Part shown: one piece after another, positions 1 to 8,539 of the stretch
Layout of the letters: each line of letters begins with the position of its first letter
Position numbering within the stretch: position 1 is the stretch's first letter
DNA from: CAVTPD01 sp963736575
Lineage (GTDB): Bacteria > Bacteroidota > Bacteroidia > Cytophagales > JAAEPT01
DNA length: 64,000 nt
Assembly (NCBI GenBank): GCA_963736575.1
Contig: CAVTPD010000003.1
Span: forward strand, 372,001 to 436,000
Direction: 5' to 3'
Program-made: the position numbers and the translations under genes
The notes under the pieces: model-generated
Database searches by the model: none
Told to the model about the DNA's origin: nothing
What the model saw: only the letters and a program-made list of their open reading frames with translations

Positions 1-303
1 GTATTAACCAACCTCTATATTTCAACGGGTGATATATATAACTTTTATAAAGAGCTTTCAATGTGTTACGCTAATGTAGCTGGAATTGCACAATTAAAAT
101 CTTATGATTTAAACTTAAACCTAGAGGTTGAATTTCAAAAACTTGGTCAAATAACAATTTTAGTTGAGTTTACAGAATCATCAAGTGTCACTAACTCCAT
201 AAAATTTGAATTAACAACGGATCAAACTTTTATAAAGCATACACTTGACGAGCTTAAAAAGATTCAAATGTATTATGGTGACAATAAGGGTATTCAGAAG
301 TAA
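1..303 (+). CDS. C-terminal part of a probable WapI-family immunity protein (5' end outside window)
   Basis: The frame is open from base 1 and ends in TAA at 301-303, so about 100 C-terminal residues are visible. An internal ATG at 61 is possible, but the upstream residues continue the same fold pattern. The visible part has the layout I associate with WapI-type immunity proteins: an FYKEL helix, a G-x-A-x-L-x-S-x-D strand pair, alternating beta strands, then a KFELTTDQTF segment and a final helix. Members of that family neutralise a co-encoded polymorphic toxin in the cytoplasm. No toxin gene is visible because the window starts here. The family call is pattern recognition only. Confidence 0.5.
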   Translation, partial: VLTNLYISTGDIYNFYKELSMCYANVAGIAQLKSYDLNLNLEVEFQKLGQITILVEFTESSSVTNSIKFELTTDQTFIKHTLDELKKIQMYYGDNKGIQK

Positions 304-367
304 AAAAATCAAACTTTACTTCGAAACCCCACCTTTTAAAAGGAAGGAATAATAAAAAACTAAAAAA

Positions 368-670
368 TCAATCCTCGTTACCTTGATTCGGTACAACAAT
401 ATAAACGTCTTCGTTGTCCTTTTTCATTAAATACTTTTCGCGGGCAAACTTTTCTAAAGTAGCCTCATTGGTACGCAGTTCTTCCATATCTTCCTGTATT
501 TCGGCTATCTTTTCTAAATAGTATTCCCGCTGGCCTTTTAATTCCCTAATCTTAGATTTTTTCTGAAATTGGGTAATTAGGTCGTTACTATCGAAAAATA
601 GCATCCACACCACAAATACTAATAAGGTAATGATGTAGAAGTTATTCAGGTATTTCAGAACGTTTTCCAT
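368..670 (-). CDS. FtsB/DivIC-type septum formation initiator
   Basis: A 100-residue bitopic protein. It has a short cytoplasmic N-terminus, one membrane segment at about residues 11-27 (rich in I, V, L and F), then a charged heptad-rich coiled coil at about 35-75 and the FAREKY-LMKK element typical of FtsB/DivIC. In the divisome such proteins pair with FtsL/FtsQ and link early and late cell-division steps. The gene is the last of carA-eno-ftsB. A U-tract hairpin separates it from eno by only a few bases, so its transcripts must read through or arise from a promoter I could not find. Confidence 0.85.
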   Translation of the reverse strand: MENVLKYLNNFYIITLLVFVVWMLFFDSNDLITQFQKKSKIRELKGQREYYLEKIAEIQEDMEELRTNEATLEKFAREKYLMKKDNEDVYIVVPNQGNED

Positions 671-683
671 ACTGCAAGTATAT

Positions 684-717
684 AAAAAAAGAGCCTTCCA
701 ATTAAGAAAGGCTCTTT
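684..717 (-). terminator. Hairpin with U-tract between eno and ftsB
   Basis: An inverted repeat of about ten base pairs (aaagagcctt at 688-697 and aaggctcttt at 708-717) is followed, on the minus strand, by a run of seven T. It looks like an intrinsic terminator after eno. It ends about 14 bases before the ftsB start codon, so it should reduce ftsB expression relative to eno. Confidence 0.75.
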
Positions 718-739
718 ACATATTTAAAGAATACTATTC

Positions 740-2014
740 TTAACGGAATTTACCAACAAATTTAGCTGCTTCGCCTAATTCGTCTTCAATTCTTAATAAT
801 TGGTTGTACTTAGCCATACGGTCTGTTCTAGACATAGAACCTGTCTTAATTTGACCGGTATTTAAAGCAACCGCTAAGTCAGAAATTGTAGTATCTTCAG
901 TTTCACCAGAACGGTGAGACATTACAGCCGTATATTTTGCATTTTGTGCCATTGTAACCGCTTCAATTGTTTCCGTTAAAGTACCAATTTGGTTAAACTT
1001 AACAAGAAGAGAGTTAGCAATGTTTTGCTCAATACCTTGAGATAATTTTTCAGTATTTGTTACGAATAAATCGTCACCAACTAATTGGATTTTGTCGCCT
1101 ACTAATTCAGTAAGTTTTTTCCAACCAGCCCAATCGTTTTCATCCATACCATCTTCAATAGAGATAATTGGGTATTTAGAAACCCAGTCAGCCCAGAATG
1201 CAGCCATTTGATCAGAAGTTAACTTCTCACCCGTAGACCATTTCAAGTGGTATACTTTTTCTTCTTTATCGTAAAATTCAGAAGCAGCAGCATCCATAGC
1301 AATCATAATATCTGTACCGGCTTTGTAACCCGCTTTCTCGATAGCTTCAATGATTGTTTCAATAGCTTCTACGTTAGAACCTAAGTTAGGAGCAAAACCA
1401 CCTTCATCACCTACGTTAGTAGAATGACCTTTCGATTTTAATACTTTAGCTAAGTTATGGAAAACTTCACCACCCATTTTAAGCGCTTCAGAGAAAGAAG
1501 ATGCTCCAACTGGCATAATCATAAACTCTTGGAAGTCGATTGAGTTATCCGCATGAGAACCACCGTTAATGATGTTCATCATTGGAACTGGAAGTGTACA
1601 AGCGTTAACACCACCTAAGTATCTGTATAAAGGAATTTGTAACTCATCAGCAGCAGCTTTAGCTACGGCAAGAGAAACACCTAAAATAGCATTAGCACCT
1701 AATTTACCTTTATTAGCCGTACCGTCTAATTGAATCATTAAGTCATCAATAGCTCTTTGATCAAAAACATCGAATCCTAAAAGTTCAGGAGCGATAACAT
1801 CGTTTACATTAGCAACGGCTTTTAAAACACCTTTACCCATGTAATCAGAACCACCATCTCTTAATTCTACAGCTTCATACTCACCTGTAGATGCACCAGA
1901 AGGCACAGCAGCTCTACCGAAACCACCTTCATCTGTTAAAACTTCTACTTCAACAGTTGGGTTACCGCGAGAGTCAAAAATCTGGCGAGCATAAATTTCT
2001 TCAATTAATCCCAT
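740..2014 (-). CDS. eno: Enolase (phosphopyruvate hydratase)
   Basis: 424 residues, full length for bacterial enolase. It interconverts 2-phosphoglycerate and phosphoenolpyruvate in glycolysis and needs Mg2+. Visible signatures are the N-terminal QIFDSRGNPTVEVEV, the GGSHADNSIDFQEFMI substrate loop near residues 151-166, the metal ligands in IAMDAAASE and SIEDGMDENDW, the LVGDDLFVTN segment, and the catalytic VKFNQIGT and SHRSGETED motifs near the C-terminus. It lies 30 bases after carA and is probably co-transcribed with it. Confidence 0.98.
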   Translation of the reverse strand: MGLIEEIYARQIFDSRGNPTVEVEVLTDEGGFGRAAVPSGASTGEYEAVELRDGGSDYMGKGVLKAVANVNDVIAPELLGFDVFDQRAIDDLMIQLDGTANKGKLGANAILGVSLAVAKAAADELQIPLYRYLGGVNACTLPVPMMNIINGGSHADNSIDFQEFMIMPVGASSFSEALKMGGEVFHNLAKVLKSKGHSTNVGDEGGFAPNLGSNVEAIETIIEAIEKAGYKAGTDIMIAMDAAASEFYDKEEKVYHLKWSTGEKLTSDQMAAFWADWVSKYPIISIEDGMDENDWAGWKKLTELVGDKIQLVGDDLFVTNTEKLSQGIEQNIANSLLVKFNQIGTLTETIEAVTMAQNAKYTAVMSHRSGETEDTTISDLAVALNTGQIKTGSMSRTDRMAKYNQLLRIEDELGEAAKFVGKFR

Positions 2015-2044
2015 TTTTAGTTGTTTTTACGTGTTGTTAAGTTA

Positions 2045-3142
2045 TTACTTGAAATATGATACGAATTTGTCAAATAAATAACGGGCATCGTGTGGGCCCG
2101 GATTCGCTTCAGGATGGTGTTGAACAGAAAATGCTTTTTTACCGTTAACTTCAATCCCTTCCACCGTATTGTCGTTCAAATTTAAGTGTGTTATACGAAC
2201 TTTATCACTTTTTTCAGCACTTTCTTTAGATACCGCAAAACCGTGATTCTGAGACGTAATTTCACTTATACCAGAATCTAAATTTTTAACAGGTTGGTTA
2301 AGTCCTCTATGCCCATTATGCATTTTAAAAGTCTCTACACCACATGCAAGTGATAATATTTGGTGGCCTAAGCATATACCAAACATAGGTTTTTCTGTAG
2401 TAAGAATTTCTTTAACCGTATCTACTGCATAACTAGTAGCTGCGGGGTCTCCCGGGCCATTAGAAATAAAGTAACCGTCTGCCTTCCATTCTTCCATTTC
2501 TGAAAAAGAGGTCTTACAAGGAAATACTTTTAAATAACAACCTCTTTCAACAAGACTGTTTAATATATTTTGTTTAACCCCTAAGTCTAGAACGGCAACT
2601 CTATGAGAAGCGTTTTCGTCACCTAAGAAATAAGACTCTTTGGTACTAACTTTACTAGATAGCTCTAAACCATCCATACTAGGTACTTCAGAAACTATTT
2701 TGGTTAATTCATCAATACTTTCAACATCAGAAGAGATTACCGCATTCATAGTTCCTTTGTCACGGATGTAACGAACTAAGAAACGGGTATCTATTTCACT
2801 AATACCAACGATAGAATTCTTCTTAAGATAAGATTCCAAATCGTCATCTTTGGTATAACGCGAAGCATAGTCTGAAAAAGAGCGACAAACTAAACCACTA
2901 AATTTCACACTATTGGATTCTTGTTCAGCATCTAAAACACCGTAGTTACCAATGTGGCTGGTTGTATTAATAATTATTTGTCCGAAATAAGAAGGGTCGG
3001 TGTAAATTTCTTGGTAACCAGTCATCCCAGTATTAAAGCAAATCTCACCAGTTGTTGTACCAATATGACCTACTGCTTTACCTTTGAACACTTTACCGTC
3101 TTCCAAGACAAGGTATGCGTCTTTGCGATTATTATATTTCAT
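2045..3142 (-). CDS. carA: Carbamoyl-phosphate synthase small subunit
   Basis: 365 residues. This glutaminase subunit supplies ammonia to CarB for carbamoyl phosphate, which feeds pyrimidine and arginine synthesis. The N-terminal half carries the CarA-specific domain (FNTGMTGYQEIYTDPSY). The C-terminal half is a class I glutamine amidotransferase with the FGICLGHQ nucleophile cysteine and the HHPEANPGPHD histidine-glutamate pair. carB is not in this window. The gene starts just beyond the terminator of the ribosomal cluster and a candidate promoter overlaps that terminator. Confidence 0.97.
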   Translation of the reverse strand: MKYNNRKDAYLVLEDGKVFKGKAVGHIGTTTGEICFNTGMTGYQEIYTDPSYFGQIIINTTSHIGNYGVLDAEQESNSVKFSGLVCRSFSDYASRYTKDDDLESYLKKNSIVGISEIDTRFLVRYIRDKGTMNAVISSDVESIDELTKIVSEVPSMDGLELSSKVSTKESYFLGDENASHRVAVLDLGVKQNILNSLVERGCYLKVFPCKTSFSEMEEWKADGYFISNGPGDPAATSYAVDTVKEILTTEKPMFGICLGHQILSLACGVETFKMHNGHRGLNQPVKNLDSGISEITSQNHGFAVSKESAEKSDKVRITHLNLNDNTVEGIEVNGKKAFSVQHHPEANPGPHDARYLFDKFVSYFK

Positions 3143-3160
3143 ACTGTTCTTTCAGTTTTA

Positions 3161-3191
3161 CAAAATAAAAAAGGATTGAATGAGCATCCAA
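3161..3191 (-). promoter_or_regulatory. Candidate carA promoter overlapping the rplQ terminator
   Basis: On the minus strand a TTG (3189-3191) is followed 21 bases later by TATTTTG (3161-3167), close to the Bacteroidota -33/-7 arrangement. The -33 triplet lies inside the stem of the upstream terminator. Spacing is acceptable, but the match is weaker than for the rpsL or tRNA promoters here. Confidence 0.4.
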
Positions 3192-3200
3192 TCCTTTTTT
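3164..3200 (-). terminator. Intrinsic terminator after rplQ
   Basis: The inverted repeat aaaaggattg ... caatcctttt has a ten-base loop and A/T runs on both sides. On the minus strand it ends in a T-rich run, 30 bases after the rplQ stop codon. It closes the long ribosomal protein transcript. Confidence 0.8.
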
Positions 3201-3229
3201 AATAAAATTACATTAATGTGAATTTTAAC

Positions 3230-3796
3230 TTATTCTGCACTTTCTTTATTTTCTTCAGTTGTGTCAGTAGACTCTGCTTTAGTTTCCTCAGCAATAGGTG
3301 CTTCTGGAGTTTCAGCAGCTTTAACTTCTTCAACATTAGCTTCAGTAGTTTCTGTAGCTTCCGTTGTAGATTTTGAAGAACTTTTTCTTCTTCTAGAAGT
3401 TTTCTTAGAAGCAGATTTAGTTTCTGATAATAATAATTCGTTGTAATCAACTAATTCTATGATACAAGTTTCTGCATTATCACCAAGACGAGCACCTGTT
3501 TTAATAATTCTTGTATAACCACCAGGTCTAGTAGCAACTTTACCTGCAATTTGGTCAAACAATTCTTTAACAGAATCTTTGTCTTGTAAATAAGAGAATA
3601 CTACTCTTCTAGAATGTGTTGTATTATCTTTAGCCCTAGTAATAATAGGTTCAACGTATTTTCTTAGTGCTTTTGCTTTAGCAACAGTTGTTGATATTCT
3701 CTTGTTTACGATAAGAGAACTTGCCATGTTGGACAACATAGCTTTTCTGTGTGAAGCCGTTCTACCTAAATGATTAAATTTCTTTCCGTGTCTCAT
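3230..3796 (-). CDS. rplQ: 50S ribosomal protein L17 with long C-terminal tail
   Basis: 188 residues. About residues 1-118 are the normal L17 fold (MRHGKKFNHLGR start, then ARLGDNAETCIIELVDYN). Residues about 125-188 form a low-complexity tail, first rich in K, S and T, then in E, A and T. Tails of this kind are common on Bacteroidota L17; their function is unknown to me. The gene is the last of the alpha cluster, ten bases after rpoA. An antisense frame over the tail arises from its repetitive composition and was not called. Confidence 0.97.
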   Translation of the reverse strand: MRHGKKFNHLGRTASHRKAMLSNMASSLIVNKRISTTVAKAKALRKYVEPIITRAKDNTTHSRRVVFSYLQDKDSVKELFDQIAGKVATRPGGYTRIIKTGARLGDNAETCIIELVDYNELLLSETKSASKKTSRRRKSSSKSTTEATETTEANVEEVKAAETPEAPIAEETKAESTDTTEENKESAE

Positions 3797-3805
3797 CGCT
3801 TCTTC

Positions 3806-4801
3806 TTACTCTTCATCTAATTTATATCTGCTCAAATCCATCCCAAAGGTTAAGCCTTTGTCAGCTACTAAGTGCTCTAACTCCGCTAAAGATTTCTTAC
3901 CAAAGTTACGAAATTTCATCATATCTGAAACTTCTAAAGCAGCAAGATCTCCTAGGCTTTTTACATTAGCTGCCTTAAGGCAATTGTAAGCTCTTACAGA
4001 CAAGTCTAAATCGGCAATTGGTGTCTTAAGAAGTTTGCGCATATGTAAAACTTCTTCATCAACTGTTTCCTCTTCTTCAGCAGACATAGACTCGAAAGTC
4101 ATTGTTTGATCTGAGAATAACATGAAGTGTTTTATTAATATATGAGCAGACCCTTTCAACGCATCTTCCGGATGAATTGAACCATCAGTTTCAATGTCTA
4201 TTAAAAGCTTTTCGAAGTCTGTTTTTTGTTCTACACGTGTATTTTCTACACTGAAGTTTACCTTTTTGATAGGAGTAAAAATAGCATCGATTGGAATAAA
4301 TCCAAATACTTGCTCAGCTGGTTTGTTCTCATCAGAAGAAACATAACCTCTACCCTTTTCAACAGTAATCTCAATTTCTGTATCTACAGATTCGTCTAAA
4401 GTTGCTATAATAAAATCTTTATTTAAGATTTCAAAAGCATCTGTATAAGAATCAATATCACCAGCTTTAAAAGCTGTTTTGTTCTTTAAAGGAACAATAA
4501 TTTTTGTCTTTGGATCTATAGTTTCTGCTTTTTTCTTAAAACGAACCGCTTTAAGATTAAGGATTATTTCAGAAACATCTTCAGAAATACCTTCCACAGA
4601 AGAAAACTCATGAAGAACCCCTGGAATTTTTATCCCTGTAATAGCATACCCTTCTAATGAAGAAAGAAGTATTCTTCTTAAAGCATTTCCTATAGTTACT
4701 CCATAGCCTTTTTCTAAAGGTTTAAACTCAAACAGACCGTGAAAATCGTCTGCTTTCTCCATTACAACCTTTTCAGGCATTTGAAAAGCTAAAATAGACA
4801 T
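3806..4801 (-). CDS. rpoA: RNA polymerase alpha subunit
   Basis: 331 residues. The N-terminal domain (about 1-235) carries the dimer and beta-contact motifs YGVTIGNALRRILLSSLEG. A linker leads to the C-terminal domain (about 255-320) with two helix-hairpin elements (LDLSVRAYNCLKAA and MKFRNFGKKSLAELE) that bind UP elements and regulators. It assembles with RpoB and RpoC, encoded about 16 kb away on the same strand. It sits in the usual rpsM-rpsK-rpsD-rpoA-rplQ order. Confidence 0.98.
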   Translation of the reverse strand: MSILAFQMPEKVVMEKADDFHGLFEFKPLEKGYGVTIGNALRRILLSSLEGYAITGIKIPGVLHEFSSVEGISEDVSEIILNLKAVRFKKKAETIDPKTKIIVPLKNKTAFKAGDIDSYTDAFEILNKDFIIATLDESVDTEIEITVEKGRGYVSSDENKPAEQVFGFIPIDAIFTPIKKVNFSVENTRVEQKTDFEKLLIDIETDGSIHPEDALKGSAHILIKHFMLFSDQTMTFESMSAEEEETVDEEVLHMRKLLKTPIADLDLSVRAYNCLKAANVKSLGDLAALEVSDMMKFRNFGKKSLAELEHLVADKGLTFGMDLSRYKLDEE

Positions 4802-4828
4802 ATCAATTCTTTTAAAGGTTCTCTAAAA

Positions 4829-5431
4829 TTATTTAGAGTACAATTCGACAATTAATTGTTCTTTGATGTTCTCAGGAATTTCAGATCTTTCTGGATCATT
4901 CATATATTTTCCTGAAACAGTATTTTCGTCCCACTCTAACCAAGAATATTTGTTAGAACGAGTTGATAGGTTTTCACCTATAAAATCAATGTTTTGAGAT
5001 GTTGAACGAACAGCAACTACATCACCTACTTTTAAAGAGTATGATGGGATGTTCACAACTTCACCATTCACTGTAATATGTTTGTGACCTACAAACTGTC
5101 TTGCTTGACGACGAGTTTTAGCAATCCCTAAACGGTATACAGTATTATCTAATCTAGCTTCTAAAGCGATTAACAAGTTTTCACCTGTAATTCCTTTTTT
5201 ATGAGCAGCCTTTTCAAATAAATTTCTGAATTGTTTCTCTAATACACCATACGTGTATTTTGCTTTTTGCTTCTCTTGAAGCTGAAAAGAATATTCAGAC
5301 GGTTTCTTTCTACGTCCTCTACCATGTTGACCTGGAGGGTAAGCTTTCTTTTGTAAAGCTTTACTAGGTCCGAAGATAGGCTCGTTAAATTTTCTTGATA
5401 TTTTTGACTTAGGTCCAGTATATCTTGCCAT
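4829..5431 (-). CDS. rpsD: 30S ribosomal protein S4
   Basis: 200 residues. It is an early 16S rRNA binder and part of the mRNA entry site. The S4 RNA-binding domain is at about residues 90-155 (LDNTVYRLGIAKTRRQARQFVGHKHITVNG). The N-terminal zinc cysteines of the C+ form are absent, so this is the zinc-independent form. It lies between rpsK and rpoA, where S4 often acts as autoregulator in other bacteria. Confidence 0.97.
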   Translation of the reverse strand: MARYTGPKSKISRKFNEPIFGPSKALQKKAYPPGQHGRGRRKKPSEYSFQLQEKQKAKYTYGVLEKQFRNLFEKAAHKKGITGENLLIALEARLDNTVYRLGIAKTRRQARQFVGHKHITVNGEVVNIPSYSLKVGDVVAVRSTSQNIDFIGENLSTRSNKYSWLEWDENTVSGKYMNDPERSEIPENIKEQLIVELYSK

Positions 5432-5457
5432 TTCTTTAAGCTCTTTTTACTAACTAA

Positions 5458-5850
5458 TTAAACCCTTCTACGCTTAGGAGGTCTACAACCATTGTGCGGT
5501 AAAGGAGTTACGTCTTTAATAAGAGTTACTTCGATACCTGTATTCTGAATAGTTCTAATAGCAGATTCTCTACCAGAACCAGGTCCTTTAACAAAAACCT
5601 CTGCCTTTCTCATACCTAGATCAAATGCTTTTTGAGCACAGTCTTGAGCTGCAGTTTGAGCTGCGTAAGGAGTGTTCTTCTTAGAACCTCTAAAACCCTG
5701 TTTACCTGCCGAAGACCAAGAAATTACTTGTCCGGCATTATTTGTAATTGCAATAATTACATTATTGAAAGATGCCTTAATATGAACCTGACCATTAGGT
5801 TCAACGACAACGTTTCTCTTTTTTGCTTTTTCAGTTCGCTTTTGGGCCAT
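5458..5850 (-). CDS. rpsK: 30S ribosomal protein S11
   Basis: 130 residues, normal length. The protein lines the platform near the mRNA exit. Diagnostic segments are HIKASFNNVIIAITNNAGQ and the basic C-terminus PLPHNGCRPPKRRRV. It lies 26 bases from rpsD and 21 from rpsM in the alpha cluster. Confidence 0.98.
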   Translation of the reverse strand: MAQKRTEKAKKRNVVVEPNGQVHIKASFNNVIIAITNNAGQVISWSSAGKQGFRGSKKNTPYAAQTAAQDCAQKAFDLGMRKAEVFVKGPGSGRESAIRTIQNTGIEVTLIKDVTPLPHNGCRPPKRRRV

Positions 5851-5871
5851 AACTTTTATTATTTAGGCGAA

Positions 5872-6240
5872 TTACTTCTTCTTGTTAGCCATAGTTTTTC
5901 TCTTACCTTTTCTAGTACGACAGTTATTTTTAGTTCTCTGTCCCCTAACAGGTAATCCCTTACGGTGTCTTAATCCTCTATAGCAACCAATATCTAGAAG
6001 ACGTTTAATATCTAACTGAATCTTAGATTTCAAAACCCCTTCTACCTTGAATTCAGTACTGATAACATTACGAATAGCTGTTGCATCCTCGTCTGTCCAT
6101 TCTTGCACTTTCTTATCCTTATCTACTCCAGCTTGTTCTAAAATTGATAGAGCTGAACTTTTCCCAATCCCAAAGATGTAAGTAAGAGATACTTCTCCTC
6201 TTTTATTATCAGGAATATCTACACCTGCAATCCTAGCCAT
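5872..6240 (-). CDS. rpsM: 30S ribosomal protein S13
   Basis: 122 residues, ending in a lysine-rich tail. It forms intersubunit bridges in the head of the 30S subunit. Recognised by MARIAGVDIPDNKR at the start, the helix-two-turn-helix region with YIFGIGKSSA, and the C-terminal RHRKGLPVRGQRTKNNCRTRKG. The next gene upstream is rpmJ. Confidence 0.98.
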   Translation of the reverse strand: MARIAGVDIPDNKRGEVSLTYIFGIGKSSALSILEQAGVDKDKKVQEWTDEDATAIRNVISTEFKVEGVLKSKIQLDIKRLLDIGCYRGLRHRKGLPVRGQRTKNNCRTRKGKRKTMANKKK

Positions 6241-6249
6241 AATATAATA

Positions 6250-6366
6250 TTAACCTTGTCTTTGTTTAAATTTCGGATTCTTCTTGTTGATTACGTATAA
6301 CTTACCGTTACGTCTAATAATCTTGCAATCCACACTTCTTTTCTTAATAGATGCTCTAACTTTCAT
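6250..6366 (-). CDS. rpmJ: 50S ribosomal protein L36
   Basis: A 38-residue protein: MKVRASIKKRSVDCKIIRRN, then a KLYVINKKNPKFKQRQG ending. Only one cysteine is present, so it is the zinc-free L36 form. The reading frame runs from ATG (6364-6366) to TAA (6250-6252). It occupies the expected place between infA and rpsM. Confidence 0.95.
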   Translation of the reverse strand: MKVRASIKKRSVDCKIIRRNGKLYVINKKNPKFKQRQG

Positions 6367-6373
6367 GCCCTTG

Positions 6374-6592
6374 TTATTTGTATCTGTACGTTATTCTACC
6401 TTTTGACAAGTCGTAAGGTGACATTTCTAGTCGTACTCTATCTCCAGGTAAAATTTTAATGTAGTGCATTCTCATCTTACCAGAAATATGTGCGATCACC
6501 TCATGACCATTCTCTAACTCTACACGAAACATTGCATTAGACAATGCTTCTTTAATTACTCCATCCTGTTGTATTGACGACTGTTTTGCCAT
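6374..6592 (-). CDS. infA: Translation initiation factor IF-1
   Basis: 72 residues forming a single OB fold (MAKQSSIQQDGVIKEALSNA, then RMHYIKILPGDRVRLEMSPYDL). IF-1 binds the 30S A site during initiation. Its start codon directly follows the secY stop codon. The map gene that often sits between secY and infA is absent. Confidence 0.97.
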   Translation of the reverse strand: MAKQSSIQQDGVIKEALSNAMFRVELENGHEVIAHISGKMRMHYIKILPGDRVRLEMSPYDLSKGRITYRYK

Positions 6593-7906
6593 TTAAGCTA
6601 CTGCTATTTCCGCGTTCCTTCCCTTAACTCTTCCTCCTTTTGTTAACCCATCGTAACGCTTCATTAACAAGAAGCTATCAATTTGCTGAAGTGTATCTAA
6701 TACTACACCTACCATAATTAACAATGAAGTTCCTCCGTAAAACTGAGCAAATTGAGGGGTTATTCCCGCTAATGTTGCAAAAGCAGGCAATACAGCTACT
6801 AAAGCAATAAATATAGATCCTGGGAATGTGATTCTAGACAAAATCACATCAATATAACTGGCCGTATCTGCACCCGGCTTAACGCCTGGTATAAATCCGC
6901 CATTTCTTTTTAAATCATCCGCTATTTGTGTAGGGTTGATAGTAATAGCTGTATAGAAGAATGTGAAAATAATAATCAACACACCAAACAGTAAGTTATA
7001 TTGCCAGCTCGTATAATTACTAAACGTAATACCTATAGAACTTGCTAACTCACTTTCATCCTTCCAAACATTAGCTAACATAGCTGGTAAAAACATTAAT
7101 GCTTGTGCAAAGATAATTGGCATAACACCTGCTGCATTTACTTTTAAAGGTAAATACTGTCTTTGACCACCATAAACATTGTTACCTATAACTTGTTTAG
7201 CATAGTTAACTTGTATTCTTCTAGTTGCTTGTATTAATACTACAGTGGCAACAACAATAAAGAATAAAGCCAGTAGTTCAACTAATATAAACAGTAGGCC
7301 ACCTACATTTTTGTTAAGTACTTCTGCTACAAATGAAGCTGGTAATCTTGAAATGATACCTATCATAATAAGCATCGAAATACCATTACCAATACCTTTT
7401 TCTGTAATCTTTTCACCTAGCCACATACAGAACAATGTACCTGCAATTAAGATAAAGATACTAGCTGCTCTAAAGAATACCGGGTCTATTAAAATAGCTT
7501 CTGGTGGTATTGTAGTTAAAAACCCTATAGATTGAAAAGCACAAATACCAATAGTTAATATTCTTGTAAGCTGGTTAATTTTATTTCTACCAGATTCCCC
7601 TTCTTTTTGTAGTCTTTGAAAATAAGGGATGGCAACTTGTAATAACTGAACAATAATACTAGCCGAGATATAAGGCATAATACCAAGTCCAAATATTGAC
7701 TTATTACTGAATGCACCCCCTAAAAAGTTATCAATAAGCCCTAATATACCAGCACTATCCTGTCCTTTAACTACTTCGTAATCTAGCCCAGGAAGTAAGA
7801 TATATGAGCCAACACGAAAAATGATCAAGAACCCAATTGTATTTAGGATTCTTGATCTTAATTCTTCGATTGAAAATATATCTTTTATCGTAGATATTAA
7901 TTTCAT
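6593..7906 (-). CDS. secY: Protein translocase subunit SecY
   Basis: 437 residues with about ten predicted membrane helices. It forms the channel of the Sec translocon with SecE (encoded at 31613-31795) and SecG. Typical segments are the N-terminal EELRSRILNTIGFLIIFRVGSYI, the plug region after it (GILGLIDNFLGGAFSNKSIF), and the cytosolic loop FKRNGGFIPGVKPG-like sequence LKRNGGFIPGVKPGADTASY. It sits between rplO and infA at the end of the spc cluster. Confidence 0.97.
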   Translation of the reverse strand: MKLISTIKDIFSIEELRSRILNTIGFLIIFRVGSYILLPGLDYEVVKGQDSAGILGLIDNFLGGAFSNKSIFGLGIMPYISASIIVQLLQVAIPYFQRLQKEGESGRNKINQLTRILTIGICAFQSIGFLTTIPPEAILIDPVFFRAASIFILIAGTLFCMWLGEKITEKGIGNGISMLIMIGIISRLPASFVAEVLNKNVGGLLFILVELLALFFIVVATVVLIQATRRIQVNYAKQVIGNNVYGGQRQYLPLKVNAAGVMPIIFAQALMFLPAMLANVWKDESELASSIGITFSNYTSWQYNLLFGVLIIIFTFFYTAITINPTQIADDLKRNGGFIPGVKPGADTASYIDVILSRITFPGSIFIALVAVLPAFATLAGITPQFAQFYGGTSLLIMVGVVLDTLQQIDSFLLMKRYDGLTKGGRVKGRNAEIAVA

Positions 7907-7908
7907 AA

Positions 7909-8355
7909 TTATAATTTAACAGCTTTTCCGCCAGCTTTCTCAATAGCTTCAACAGCTGATTTAGAAAATGCTTTTGCTTGAACTTCTATTTTTGAAGAAA
8001 GTTCGCCATTACCTAAAATTTTAACTAGATCATTTTTTGCTATTAAACCAGCTTCTACTAGAACTTCGTGGTTAACAACATCTAATTTCTTAGCATCAAC
8101 AAGTTCTTGAATAGAACCTAAGTTTATTGCTTTAAACTCTATTCTATTTGGGTTTTTAAAACCGAATTTAGGTACACGTCTTTGTAAAGGCATTTGACCA
8201 CCTTCAAAACCCTCTTTCCTAGAGTATCCTGAACGAGATTTAGCCCCTTTGTGACCTCTTGTAGAGGTACCGCCTTTACCAGAACCTTGTCCTCTACCAA
8301 TTCTTTTTCTACCCTTAGTCGATCCTTCTGCAGGTCTTAATGTATGTAGATTCAT
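7909..8355 (-). CDS. rplO: 50S ribosomal protein L15
   Basis: 148 residues. The glycine- and arginine-rich N-terminal extension (GSTKGRKRIGRGQGSGKGGT) threads into 23S rRNA. The globular C-terminal part ends with VEAIEKAGGKAVKL. It lies directly after rpmD and two bases before secY. Confidence 0.97.
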   Translation of the reverse strand: MNLHTLRPAEGSTKGRKRIGRGQGSGKGGTSTRGHKGAKSRSGYSRKEGFEGGQMPLQRRVPKFGFKNPNRIEFKAINLGSIQELVDAKKLDVVNHEVLVEAGLIAKNDLVKILGNGELSSKIEVQAKAFSKSAVEAIEKAGGKAVKL

Positions 8356-8357
8356 GA

Positions 8358-8537
8358 TTATAATTCTGTAACTTCTACTAAGTGTCCAACTTTGTTAATC
8401 ATGCCCTGAATCTGAGGGTTTAACTCTTTCTCCACAGATTTATTAATCTTACCTAATCCTAAAGCAACTAATGAAGCTTTTTGATTACTAGGTTTCTTAA
8501 TAGAGCTCTTTACTTGTGTTATTTTAACCTTAGCCAT
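8358..8537 (-). CDS. rpmD: 50S ribosomal protein L30
   Basis: 59 residues, from ATG at 8535-8537 to TAA at 8358-8360. The sequence begins MAKVKITQVKSSIKK and contains the L30 motif LVALGLGKINKSVEKE and a GMINKVGHLVEV ending. The order rpsE-rpmD-rplO is the standard spc order. Confidence 0.95.
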   Translation of the reverse strand: MAKVKITQVKSSIKKPSNQKASLVALGLGKINKSVEKELNPQIQGMINKVGHLVEVTEL

Positions 8538-8539
8538 GA

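Noticed and set aside
3208..3450. Open frames on both strands over the rplQ tail
   Set aside because: They arise from the repetitive Glu/Ala/Lys coding of the L17 tail and have low-complexity translations.
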